The position numbers were made by a program, and so were the translations under genes. The notes under the pieces were generated by a model. The model worked only from the letters and a program-made list of their open reading frames with translations, ran no database searches and had not been told where the DNA came from. Of a stretch of DNA of 64,000 nt, positions 1 to 9,925 are shown one piece after another. Source of the stretch: Trogon surrucura. Its lineage: Eukaryota > Chordata > Aves > Trogoniformes > Trogonidae. The stretch's first letter is position 1; each line of letters starts with the position of its first letter. Location of the stretch: the NCBI GenBank assembly GCA_020746105.1, contig CM036639.1:2170001-2234000 (forward strand), in the 5' to 3' direction.

Positions 1-340
1 GGCAGATCTCGTGTGGGCTAACTCCACCTAAAGCTGCCCTTTAATAAGTGCACGAATTTATTAACAATTCCATCAACCCTCTCTAGCTGTGGTTAAGAAC
101 TAGGCTCATCAGGGTGAACTTCGGTTAGTTTCTCCAGACCGGGCGCTCTACTTTCCCCTTAAATGTGTGTGAAGAGGGGAAAAAAAAAAAACAAACAACA
201 AAACAAAACAGCAAGACTAGGATAGATGCGGGAGATGCCAGGGTGGTGAGCAGAAGAAGGTCCCCTGTGCCAGCTCCTTCTTCCTTTGATGGTGGTGGAG
301 CATTGGGAGAGTTTCTCAAGCTCCGGCGCCAGAGGCCCGG

Positions 341-390
341 GATGCTACAGCCTGGAAAATGATGCTACAGCCTGGAAAAGGATGTTACAG
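341..390. repeat. 20-bp tandem repeat, 2.5 copies
   Basis: Two full units beginning GATGCTACAGCCTGGAAAA follow each other at 341-360 and 361-380, differing only in the last base. A half unit (GATGTTACAG) follows at 381-390. This is a local duplication in non-coding DNA with no known role. Confidence 0.9.
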
Positions 391-954
391 CTCAGCTGAG
401 AAAAACGGTCCCGAAAAGCCGGAGTCTGGCACTGGCAGCTCGGGAGGAAGGTCGGGTGATTCCCCAGGAGAAGTCAGCTCTTCCCATCTCACACCTCGGA
501 GGCTCCATCCCCCTCCTGTCTCGCTGTCTCCTTTCCTTCACAGAAGATTTTTCACCTTGGGTCTTCCCATGGCTCAGGAGGGGTTGGTTCAACATCTTCA
601 GGGCCTCGAGTAGTTCTTTAGCAAACATATCCCCAGACTAGATCAGCACAAGACAAATATTACTTTAGCATCCCTACAACACGTGCGAGCGTATCTCATT
701 TGCATATTTCTAGGTTAATAATCGTGAGGCAATTGCAGTGTTTTGACAACGATCAAGAGCTGAATATGCTTAATACGCTTAATATATGCCCTCCAGTTGC
801 ACAGAACAGAAGGACGGGGTTGCAAATATGCGTTCCCCATTTGTTTGACATTTTGAAGAAGGTAAAGAATGGCTGAACTAATGGCGAAATCTTACAGTCA
901 TTCAATAATTTAGATTTTATTGAATATTCCCCTTCTTTCCTCCGACATTTCAGT

Positions 955-997
955 CTTGCTAATTAGGACAAATAAGAAGGGGCCTGCTGTTAGCAAG
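955..997. repeat. Inverted repeat CTTGCTAA / TTAGCAAG
   Basis: A perfect 8-bp inverted repeat, with arms at 955-962 and 990-997 and a 27-bp loop. It sits in AT-rich intergenic sequence. It could form a weak hairpin or be paired protein-binding sites, but chance is also possible. Confidence 0.4.
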
Positions 998-2651
998 GAT
1001 AATAACTGGCGAGGTTCCATTTATTAAGTCACTTTCCGTGGGTGTAGAATTGATCTGTGGCTGTGACTGGCATGCTTTCTAGACCTGCAGCAACTTCGAG
1101 AAGTCATTATGATCTGCAGAAGGGCCCTCGTTAGAGATTTGTATCGATAAGGTGTCAGGGTTTACGTCGGGGGGCTCGTGGAAACCCCTTCCCCACGCCC
1201 GTCCCACCTCGGCTCTGCCTCCTCCGTATGGTGGGGGGGGAGGCCGCCCCCCTCAGCCCTGTGCAAGGGGGGACCCTGCAAGGGGACAGTGTCCCCTCCC
1301 CTCCGCCTCTCCCTTCCCCACGGAAAGGGCGTGTGTGGAAATCCGCTGCAAGATCGATGTGCGGAGAAATCTATCTCTGAGCACGTATTTTTAAGGTAAA
1401 GGCGAAAAATCTCCCTTCTCTGGAGGGGCAAGGGAAGGGGTTGCGGATCCACGGGTCCACTGAGCGGCCCCGGGGACCGAGTAAGGCTGAGCGGGCCCGG
1501 CTCGGGGCTCTTGGCGTGGGCCAGCCCCGACCATCTGATTCCCTGCTCCCGCCGCCCCCCAACAAGCCTGTATTCAGGATTGCGGGGAGGGGGAGGAGGC
1601 GAGAAGGGAAATATGTAAAGCACTGGAACAAATGGCGCTTTGATAGACAACGTCTGGCAGTGCCAACGCTGCCGCTGAGTATGTTCCAGAAGCTGGAGAT
1701 ATTAAATAAACTTAAAGATAATGAATAGCCTTCTGTGGTACTTGGGCTGGGCCTGGGCTTTCTTTTCCCCCGCGTGGCTCTGGGACTTTCAGGGAGGAGA
1801 GGAATTGGAGAGAGAGGGCAGCGCCATGGAGGGGGGTGGGATGGGATGACTCCCGGGCTGGGATGCAGAGACAGCGCAAACTGTGCGCTAGATGCTCCCT
1901 TTTACTTATGGGCAAGTGGTAAATAATAATCACTTGCGTATTTTAATTGCAATCTACTTCGATTTTCGATATAAACCCGCTTCTTCCCGGAGTGAGTTTG
2001 AAACGTCTGCTCGTTTAGTTAGGGAAAGAGGCTGGCAATATTAAGAATAAAAAAGGTAGCCGTAAAATCAACCCCCCTTTGTTACAGGGGGAAGAGATAA
2101 TCCAGATCTGAGAACAGCTATTTCGAAAACATCTGTCGAGGGCGCGCTTTTTATTTCATTTTATTTCCTTTTTTACAACCCGAACTAGGAAGCAAGCCCG
2201 GCTCTGACGTTCTTAATCCGAAATAAATACAAAAAAACCAAACCCAAGGGAGACCAGGAAGAATTTTCCCGGACGCCCCCCTCCCTCCGGAGACCCAGCG
2301 CCCACTCAAACCCCCGACACCCAGCAAACCAAAATATACCCCGGGGGTGGACAGCAGCCCCCGGTGGGGGGGTGACACGAAGACCAGGGTCCCCGCCGGG
2401 CGGGTGGTCCTAAACCCAAAGAAAGGGGCTGGTGGCAACTCCGCTCTTCTCCGCGCCTCCCTGCGCCATTTCCAGGCAATCTCCGCGGATGTGTGTGTGT
2501 GTCCCCCCCCTTTCACCCCTTCCCCACCCCCGCCGGCTTCGCCTTTCTCCGTTACTTTCGCCCAAACCCCCCTCTCGAACGCCTCCCAAATTTCTGCCGC
2601 GTCGGAGGAAACACCGATGACTTAGCAAAGACGTAACGTGATTTATTTGGG

Positions 2652-2668
2652 GTGTCACCGCGATTGAT
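2652..2668 (+). promoter_or_regulatory. Candidate PREP/MEIS plus HOX/PBX composite site
   Basis: GTGTCA (2652-2657) is followed four bases later by GATTGAT (2662-2668). TGTCA is the core of PREP/MEIS sites, and TGATTGAT-type sites bind HOX1/HOX2-PBX dimers. This close pairing is the arrangement used in r4 enhancers of Hoxb1 and Hoxb2. Position between HOXB1 and HOXB2 fits such a role, but the flanks are not recognised and function is inferred. Confidence 0.3.
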
Positions 2669-3175
2669 TCCGGCGCTGACCCCTTTTCATTCATAAGCCA
2701 CCCCCACCACCCTCCCCACCCCCTCCCTGATATATGAGTTTTGTATTTAAAATTACATGTTGCCAGAAAAGCTGCCGTAAAAGAGATCCGCGAGCCGGGG
2801 CACAACTTGGAGATCACAGATATTTCGAAGGCCGAGGGGGTTCTGGTTTGTATTGCTAAAAAAAAAAAAAAATAAAAGGAAAAGGGGAAAAGAAAGGTCT
2901 CTTTCAGACTAATCTCTTCCCCCCCTTTCTCCTCTAACATTTATTTGTCGATGAAAACGCCGGCACGCACCACCCTCCCACGCTGGATTTTTTTTTTTTT
3001 TCAGTATTCGAAATCCTCCCTTTCCGTTTTCTTTTCTTTTTTTTTAGGTCTGGGGTGTTTAAAACTCCAACAGTTGCGAGGTGGAACGTCTGTATTTTCT
3101 ACTGGGAGGGATGAGGAGAGGAGGAGTGGGAGGAAAGGCGAGAAGCAGCGCTTTGCCTTGCCGGGAGAAGGAGGC

Positions 3176-3194
3176 GGGGGGGGGGGGGGGGGGG
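3176..3194. repeat. Poly-G run (19 G)
   Basis: An uninterrupted G tract inside a GC-rich patch (about 3170-3290). Length is likely variable or uncertain in the assembly. It could form a G-quadruplex. Confidence 0.85.
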
Positions 3195-3666
3195 ACGACT
3201 CGCCGCCCCCCAGCGCGGGCCGCGGAATGTGCGGGGGCTCCGCGGAGCGGCCGCGGCCCCCGCGCCCCTCCGAGCCCGTCCTTTGTGTCGTTTTCCACCC
3301 TTTTATCCCGCGATTTCCTTACAGGAGGGAACCTTCGGTTACAAAAATCGAATGTTAAAATGGAAAACGAATGTCTCGCTTTGATTTAGTAAAGAATAAA
3401 TAATAATAATAATAATAACAAAAAACTAACTCAAGGAGAATGCGAACAGAGCTGAATACAGCATATATTTCTGACTCCCGAAGCCTCTTGAAATGTTAGT
3501 TGGGAGCAATTCCTTTTGTCTCTTTGAATGCACACGAGGAGATTACTAGAACACCATTACTGCAAAACTGGAAAGAGGAAGGCGAATGATTTAGGGAAAA
3601 AAAAAAAAAAAGCACATTTTAGAATTAAATATGTAGCAACACATGTTTCTTGGTTTTATAAAGACA

Positions 3667-3672
3667 TTTATT
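3667..3672 (-). terminator. HOXB2: Candidate HOXB2 polyadenylation signal
   Basis: TTTATT on the plus strand reads AATAAA on the minus strand, 541 bases beyond the HOXB2 stop codon. This gives a 3' UTR of about 0.55 kb. Other TTTATT copies at about 3780-3795 could serve instead, so the exact end is uncertain. Confidence 0.4.
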
Positions 3673-4213
3673 TACTCTATGAAAATAATGTACAATAAAT
3701 AATTTGCCATTTACTATTAAAGAATTTGAATAAATAGTCTACATCTAAAACTTAAAAAGAGGAAGGAAAATTCCTCTGTTTTATTTTTTATTTTATTAAG
3801 AAATCTAAAAGTCTTGTTCTGATTCCTGAGAAAGTAGCTTGAAGGATTTACAAATGTTTTCTCTTGGGGGCTGACATCTCTGATGTGCGTGAGAACTATT
3901 GGGTGCTTTCCTTAAAATAAATAAGGGGAAAAAATAAAACTATAAATAAATACCTGCGTTTAGCAAAAATCGGGCTGTTCTTTCACGTGAGCCTTCTAGA
4001 ATAAATATTGGGAGGGTGATTCGGCTCCCACGGTGTGAGGAACTTTAAAAGAAAGCGTTTGGAAGAGGGAGGGCGGGATGATTGAATGAGCGATGGTTTG
4101 GGTTTGGGCTTATTTTTGGGGGGTGCTCCCCCCCTCCCATCCTTACAGGAGGCTGGGGGGAGCCAGCAGAGGCTCGGGATGGGGCGCCTGGAAGGGGCCG
4201 GGTGGGGGGGGGG
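3673..4213 (-). other. HOXB2: HOXB2 3' UTR (inferred extent)
   Basis: AT-rich sequence downstream of the HOXB2 stop codon, reaching the candidate AATAAA. Its length is typical for the gene. No coding potential is seen. Confidence 0.5.
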
Positions 4214-6508
4214 CTATTGGAAGTTTAAATGCTGCAAATCTATGGTACAAAGTGCGCTCGTAAAAAAGTCCAGGTCTTCCTCGGAGAAGTGGAGGGGGCT
4301 CTCCAGGGAGCCCCCCGGGAGAGCGGGGGAAAGCCCCTCCGAGAGCTGCAGGCCGGACTCCGCCGAGAAGATGCTCAGCTCTGACAACAAAGGCGAGTCC
4401 AGGCTCTCGGGGTAACCACACTCCGAGGGGCCGGAGGCGGCGAGGATGGGCTCCCCCCCGGCCGCAACGAACCGGGGGCTCCCGGGCTCCTCGTCCCTCG
4501 GTTTTTCGCTTCGATGGGACCCGCCGGGCTCCGGAGCCGGCCCGAAAACGGGGCTGCCCTCCGGCTCCTCCGCGGGGTCGCTGCCCTCGTCCAGGTTGGG
4601 GTAGGGGAGATCCCCGTCGGGGGGTTCTTTGTACTGGGTTTGCCTCTTGTGCTTCATCCGGCGGTTCTGGAACCAGACTTTGACTTGTCGCTCGGTGAGG
4701 TCGAGCAGAGCCGCGATCTCCACCCGCCGGGGCCTGCAGAGGTATTTGTTGAAGTGAAATTCTTTCTCCAGCTCCAGCAGCTGCGTGTTGGTGTAAGCGG
4801 TGCGGAGCCTCCTGGAGCCGCTGCTGTCTGCCAGCCCCTGGATATCTTAAATACAGAGGAAGAAGAAAAAAAAAAAAAAAAAAAAAAACCAAAACGCACG
4901 TTGCGAGGAGAGGGAGCGGGGGCAAAGAGGAAGGTCTGCAGCCCTCCCCTCCCCGTTGCTGGCAGGGCAGAGCCATGCCTGGCTCTAATGAGCAGGGGGG
5001 GGCGGTTGGAGGGGGGTGTAAGGTGTGGAACCCGCTACAGGAGAAAATAAATGTTTCATTACATTCTTCCCACGGTAGAACAAGGTTGAAAATCACTCTC
5101 CGGTCCCCCTGCCCGAAGGAGGGGAAAGGATTTTGCTTCTCGGCCTCTCCCTTTAGACACTTTCCTTGTCTGCTACCTTCAGGGATAAAGGGAATTTCGA
5201 CCCGTGTTCTTTTTTTTTTTTTTTTTTTTTTTTTCGTTTTCCTTTTGCCAGTAGTTCAGGGACGGAAGCTGCGGGGCTTTGATTTCATTATTCCTGTATT
5301 ATCTGGCCAATGAGCTCCCGTGTCCGCCCTTTCTCCTGCCCGAGCATTTACCTGAACGGTGCCATTAAAATACTCAAACAGTGAATTGTGCCTTAAACAC
5401 TTTGTCCCGGGGGAAGGAGGGTCCCTGGCCAGAACTGCTGAGCTACCCGGCCAAGGGGCGCCTCGGAGAGAGGCAATTGCTTTACTGGGGAGCTGAGGGA
5501 GGTTTTGCAGATGGTTTTATTAGATTTTGCGATGAGGATCTGGTTCTCCCCACCGTGCTGGACACTGAGAGTCCTGCTCGTTCTTTCCGCCTCCCCATCC
5601 TGCTGGCAGCAACCCCCGCGTTACCCACCTGTCTTTCTTTCCCCCCTCCGCTCTTCTTAGGGTTTTGGTGGTGGGTGGGTTTTGTTTTGATTTGGCGTTT
5701 GTTTGGGGTTTTTAATTTTTTTTTTTTATCCGTAAGCTGTAGAAAATTTCAGGGATCAAAGGGAAAGACAAGCTGCCAGGTCCTCCCCCTGGAGCTAATA
5801 AAGAGCCCAGCTCCCCTGGCCCCCTCTCCTCCTTTGCTTTCGCAGAAGTTACAGCAATTTCCTCTTTCATTTGAGGGGGGAATGGGGCAGGGGAAATATA
5901 TATTGCTCCCCCTCCCTCGGCTGTGTAAATTGTTGCGGTGTAGTTTATTGCGTGACACAGTTTCAGGGAGGTGCGGGGCAAAGTCTGGTTGGGGAGGGGG
6001 CGGGGGGGGGCTGGGGCAGGGCTGCCCTGGGGCGGGGGGGAGAGATTTTTTTTTTTATTATTCGGATCCTGTCCGGTTTCAGCAAACACCCCCTCGCCCC
6101 CTCATTATACGAACCTGCAGGAGATCCTGCGGCAGGGATCGGCACCGAGGAAGATGATGGGGGGGAAGAAGAGGAAGAAGACGATGGAGCCTGGATAGCT
6201 TTCTTGGACGATTTCTTCTCCTTCATCCAGGGGAATTCCGCTGCCAAGGGGCCGGGCTGTGCCGGAGGCTGGGGTTGGAGCTGGAGCAGGCCATGAGATG
6301 CTCTTTTTTGGTTCCTCGGTCTTGCCTGGCTGCTGGAACAAGGATTCAGGCTGAGGACGGTTTGCTCAAAAGGAGGAGGAATTAATGTCGAGTCCTTGAT
6401 TGATGAAGTTTGAAATGTCTCCAGGACAGCGGGAAGAGACGTCAGGCACTCTGCGAGCGAAGGCTGGCTATTTATAAACCCGATCTCCCTCTCAAATTCA
6501 AAATTCAT
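4214..6508 (-). CDS. HOXB2: Homeobox protein Hox-B2
   Basis: HOXB2 is a nuclear transcription factor of the anterior (proboscipedia-like) Hox group 2 that patterns hindbrain rhombomeres 3-5 with PBX/MEIS partners. Exon 1 is 6508-6115 and exon 2 is 4845-4214, giving 1026 nt and 341 aa, near the 356 aa of human HOXB2. The 1269-nt intron has donor CAG/GTTCGT and an acceptor after a T-rich tract ending TTAAG. The phase-1 join restores GSPAD, as in mammals. The start is the ATG giving [20 protein letters not shown], the conserved group-2 N-terminus. The PBX-binding hexapeptide FPWMKE is at 92-97, a Ser-rich linker at about 109-121, and the homeodomain at about 142-201 with WFQNRR and recognition-helix Asn51. 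The C-terminal [14 protein letters not shown] block is also conserved. The donor is somewhat weak at +3/+4, but no other join keeps frame and homology. Confidence 0.96.
5210..5234. repeat. Poly-T run in HOXB2 intron
   Basis: About 25 T in a row within the HOXB2 intron. A second A-rich run at about 4867-4888 (T-rich on the gene strand) forms the upstream part of the intron's polypyrimidine tract. Confidence 0.8.
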
Positions 6509-6599
6509 GGCTTTTCCAGGGCCCAGGGTTTAAAAAGCGGGAGGGGGGAGAGGGGAAGAAATCTGCGGGCCTCAGTTTTTATGGCAGTGATGATGATGG

Positions 6600-6730
6600 T
6601 TCTCGGGCTTTTTATAATTGTTATATTGCTGATAATACAGGCGTATGGGGACCTTGCTCTATTAAACTCGAGACTGGGGCGAAATTGCAGCCAATTCCTG
6701 GTCACGTGGGCAGCCCTGGCCAATGGCAGG
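6600..6730 (-). promoter_or_regulatory. HOXB2: HOXB2 proximal promoter
   Basis: On the gene strand a TATA-like TATAAAAA (plus 6609-6616) lies about 100 bases upstream of the ATG. Farther up are an E-box CACGTG (6703-6708) and an inverted CCAAT box (CCAATGGCAGGCG on plus, from 6720). A second CCAAT lies at 6691-6695. The E-box/CCAAT spacing and flanking bases resemble the HOXB4 promoter at 39113-39139. NF-Y and USF-type factors are the likely binders. The start site is inferred, not seen. Confidence 0.6.
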
Positions 6731-7506
6731 CGAGGCCTGGTGGCAAACAGAAAGCATTATTTTCTTTAATTGATTTTAAAAAAAAAAAAAAAGGGGGGGG
6801 GGGGCGAGAGATGATCCCCAGAAAAGCCTTTCCACCTCCCCAACCGCCGCCGCCGCCAGCTCTCCTCGGGGATGCTCTGCCGGGGCTGGGGGCTCCAGAC
6901 CCCTCCCGGAGCTCCCGAGAGTTTGTAACCCCCGGGGGGGGGGATGGGGATGAAGAACCAGGCGTGGGAAAAAAGGGTTTGCCCTCCTCCTCCTCCTCCT
7001 CGTTGGCCGAGGTGCCGGCCGGCAGCCCGGGAGATGCAGCCGAAAGCGCGTCTCGCCCCGGGATTGCAGAACTCGGGAAGGTGAAGCCAGCGGGGAAGGT
7101 TTCGGTGCCGAGTTTTGTGTCTGAGCCTGGATATGAGCAGGTGGGAAAGCGTCCAGGACAAGTATAGCCGAACCGGCCTGATTTACTTGGTTAAACTCCT
7201 TCTAGAGAAACGGCCTCTCTGTTATATCTTTATATCCTCCTGCTCCTAAAGCCGGGCTTAATGGACCCCTCTGCGCTTTTCCTCAAAGGCCAAACAGGTT
7301 TTAACGTCACGGCTATCTTTGAGATCACATTCCTTCCTTCTCGTCTTTATTTTTTCCCCCTTTTTCCTCACCGCCAATAAACAGCGCCACTTCCAGAGTT
7401 TACAAAATAAATAAATAAAATGAAAAGTCATTTCCTAGGAAGATTTTTTTTTTTCCCCCCCCTTTTAAAGTGCCCTGGTCCACACAAACCGAAAAGAAGA
7501 GAGAAA

Positions 7507-7539
7507 CGATCAATCTTTTTCTCGAAAGACTTCTGACAG
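7507..7539 (-). promoter_or_regulatory. HOXB2: HOXB2 rhombomere-4 enhancer core (HOX/PBX + PREP/MEIS)
   Basis: On the gene strand AGATTGATCG (plus 7507-7516) matches the bipartite HOX/PBX site described for the mouse Hoxb2 r4 enhancer, as I recall it. A PREP/MEIS core TGACAG lies 17 bases away at 7534-7539. The pair sits 1 kb upstream of the HOXB2 ATG, where the hindbrain enhancer is found in mammals and chick. HOXB1 with PBX and PREP1 drives HOXB2 in r4 through such sites. The motif match is seen; activity in this species is inferred. Confidence 0.7.
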
Positions 7540-7830
7540 CTCGGCCTAACTCACTCAGCAAAGAAATTTGCCTTTTGCTATAGAGTTGTGTAAACCAAGC
7601 AAAAAAAAAAAAAAAATTAAAAAATTCAATTTAAGGACCTGAATTTGAGAAGTCGAGTAAGTAAATTTTTCAGGGCTGGGGAGAAATAAACGGCTTGCTG
7701 CAGAATGGAAATGTGGCCGGCTTGTAGTTTGTTTGTTCAAGCTCCATTTCTCCCTTTCTGCAGGGAGAGGGGCTGGCAGGCTGCATTCACGCAGGGAGAA
7801 GCCTAGAAACTTTTGTCAGTTCAAGCATCT

Positions 7831-7840
7831 GTGTGGGTGG
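7831..7840 (+). promoter_or_regulatory. Possible KROX20 (EGR2) site
   Basis: GTGTGGGTGG resembles the EGR-family consensus GCGTGGGCG with two differences. It lies 1.3 kb upstream of HOXB2, close to the r4 core. KROX20 drives Hoxb2 in r3/r5 through sites in this enhancer region in mouse. The match is weak on its own. Confidence 0.3.
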
Positions 7841-9639
7841 CAAAGGGTTCTGAGAAACACATAATAAATCTAAAGCTGAAGCCGAGGCCCAAGCGCAGTT
7901 TAGCAAAGGGACGAAGAAAATAGGGGGGGGGGAAAAAAAAAAAAGCATTTACAAAATGCAGCTCTATGGAAGGGATATTTTCCCTAAATATTTCATATCT
8001 GGTGAATGCACTTATCGAAATCTTATAATTTATCGCTTGTTGGGATTAAAGTGGCATTTTGGGGGTCTCTGGCTTTGTCAGGAGGATGCTGATTCCTCCT
8101 GTTTGAGCGATGGTGAGGAACTGGGAATCTTTGGGATGCAAAAAAACCCCAAACCCTCCTTCTAGCCTCTTCCAACTGTTTTTTTTTAAGACTGAAGTTG
8201 CAATTTCGGGGGGAGGAAAGAACCTCTTGAAGAAAAAGGGGATTTTTTTTTTCCCCATGCACCACGCGGAGGCACAAGGAAAAATAATTCCCTAGTAAAG
8301 GGGCAAGACATCACCTTATACAAATAAATTTACAGCATTAGTGGAACGATAGAGAAATATAATAATCGTAAGGCAAACCCGGGCCTGTTGCTTTAATGAA
8401 AGGGTGCAAATTAAACTGTGGATGTGAAGAGTTGTAGGAGAGGGAGCCCATTGAGGAACTGAGAGGTGTCACGTTCTGAGCCTCAGAACTGGCTTATTTT
8501 TTCCCGTTTTTAACTAATTCCTGGGAAGCCCTGACACAAACCCCAGCAACATGGCGACAGGCATGCAAGCTAGAAAAAAAAAAGCAAACCAAAAGCATAT
8601 TCAACGAGAGGGAGGGGAAGAAAAAAAAAAGGCAATTACAAACCCAAGCCCAACCCAAGCTCTTGTTCTTTGAGCCGATCCCAAAGCGAGCCTGCACGCT
8701 TTTATGCTTTTAAATTATAGTATCCCCGAATGGTAAATTGCTCTCTGCATGGACGGGCATAACCCAGCCCCGGTCCTGGGGAGAAAAACAAGCCCTGTCT
8801 CTTTGTTATCCCGTTATTTATGATTGCGCGAAGGTTATAATTATTAACCTGGAACTTCATTTATTAAGAAAGATCAGAGATGGGAAGAAGCACCGGATCA
8901 TTTCTCATGTAAAGCTTTCTCCACTCGACCTTTTTATACGTGTGGGTTTATCCAAGCACCTATGGATGTCCCTGCCTGGGCACACAGGTGGATAAAATAT
9001 GGACACACACACACACACGAACTCCCTGTTTCTACAGCCCAGCCCTTTTTTTTTCTAGTACCTTTTGCAGCTTTTTCACCCTTTTCTCCCGGCAGCAATG
9101 AAAATCCCTCTCTCTTTTCCTCCGGATGGGACCTTCCCCTCTTCATCAGCCACAGAGGTGGAACATTTCGAGCCTGACAAGCTCTTCACCCCTTTTCCAG
9201 AACCATAAAACTTTTATTGGCCCTCGTTGCTTTAATATAAGTTTTCCTAGGGCTTTAGAGCGTAAAAGGCGAATTATTCACGGTATTATCCCATCTGCTT
9301 TCGCTGCTGGCAAAGGGTTATTCTCTTTTTTTTTGCTTGCACTGATAATGTAACCTTTGGCGCCAGCTTTTCCCTCATTTTAATAACAATTTTAGATGCG
9401 TGTGTTAGTGTGAGGGGGTGTCGGTGTGTGCAGGTTTTTGTGCATGTGTGTGCACGCTCGTATTTTAGTAATAATTAATCGTAATAAGTAATTTTTCAAA
9501 ATTTCTCTGAATAATTGAATTTCTCTTCACTTTTAATGTCCCCGCGTGGAAACTCTGGGCCTGTTCTTTTTTTTCTTTTTTCTTTTTTTTTCTTTTTTTT
9601 TTTTTTTTTGTGATTAATCCCTTTCCTTTGTTTTCATTT

Positions 9640-9680
9640 ACCGCCCAATAGCAGCCCGGCCCTGGCTCCACGTGACCCTC
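9640..9680. promoter_or_regulatory. Promoter-like CCAAT/E-box module between HOXB2 and HOXB3
   Basis: CCAATAGCAG (CCAAT at 9645-9649) and the E-box CACGTGACC (9669-9674) recur here in the same style as the HOXB2, HOXB4 and HOXB6 promoters, followed by a short GC-rich stretch to 9760. It lies beyond the inferred 3' end of HOXB3. It could drive an upstream HOXB2 transcript on minus or an antisense RNA on plus. No transcript structure is visible. Confidence 0.4.
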
Positions 9681-9919
9681 TTTTGTGGCCGCGGGTGCGG
9701 ACTGAGCCGCGCAGGGGCCGCTCTTGGCCCGAACCCCCGGGGTTTTACCCCAGAAAGGGACACAGACTCCAATCCCGCTTTTTGGACTAGGCAACATTTT
9801 GAACGGTCCCTTTCCTGCAGTCTCTTTGCTATTTTTACACACACTTTTAAATTTTTTTTTTTAATTTTTTTTCCCTTTAAATCCCACGGATAGGACAAGA
9901 TAAAATTGATAACAGAAAG

Positions 9920-9925
9920 TTTATT
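9920..9925 (-). terminator. HOXB3: Candidate HOXB3 polyadenylation signal
   Basis: TTTATT on plus reads AATAAA on minus, 1.6 kb beyond the HOXB3 stop codon, with T-rich sequence farther on (9848-9875 on plus). This gives a 3' UTR close to the length known in mammals. Confidence 0.5.

Larger units (their letters stand above)
1..3650. other. HOXB1-HOXB2 intergenic region
   Basis: No exon is seen here. By cluster order, HOXB1 should lie to the left, so this block would hold the 5' flank of HOXB1 and the region downstream of HOXB2. AT-rich patches around 660-1150 and 1600-1730 contain homeodomain-type cores (TAATTA-like and TTAATAA) and look like conserved non-coding DNA by composition only. GC- and G-rich stretches lie at 1180-1600, 2240-2600 and 3170-3290. 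The open frames of up to about 180 codons here have low-complexity Pro/Arg/Gly composition and match no protein family I recognise. Confidence 0.7.
6731..9639. other. HOXB2-HOXB3 intergenic region
   Basis: No gene is seen. A GC-rich Pro/Gly low-complexity patch spans 6800-7090. The HOXB2 r4 enhancer candidate is at 7507-7539 and a KROX20-like site is at 7831-7840. AT-rich, conserved-looking sequence with TTTATGATT and CCATAAA homeodomain-type cores runs from about 8810 to 9400. A CA run lies at 9002-9018. In mammals an antisense transcript (HOXB-AS1) arises in this interval; nothing here proves or excludes one. Confidence 0.65.

Noticed and set aside
4143-5096. 317-codon minus-strand open frame overlapping HOXB2 exon 2
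   Set aside because: It is an alternative frame of GC-rich HOXB2 exon 2 running into the intron; the true frame carries the homeodomain.
5381-6157. 258-codon plus-strand open frame
   Set aside because: It is mostly antisense to the HOXB2 intron, with its end reaching into exon 1; low complexity and no family match.
6394-6412. TTGATTGATGA, a HOX/PBX-like site
   Set aside because: It falls within HOXB2 exon 1 and is explained by the codons for the conserved SSIKDS stretch. A dual role cannot be excluded but is not supported.
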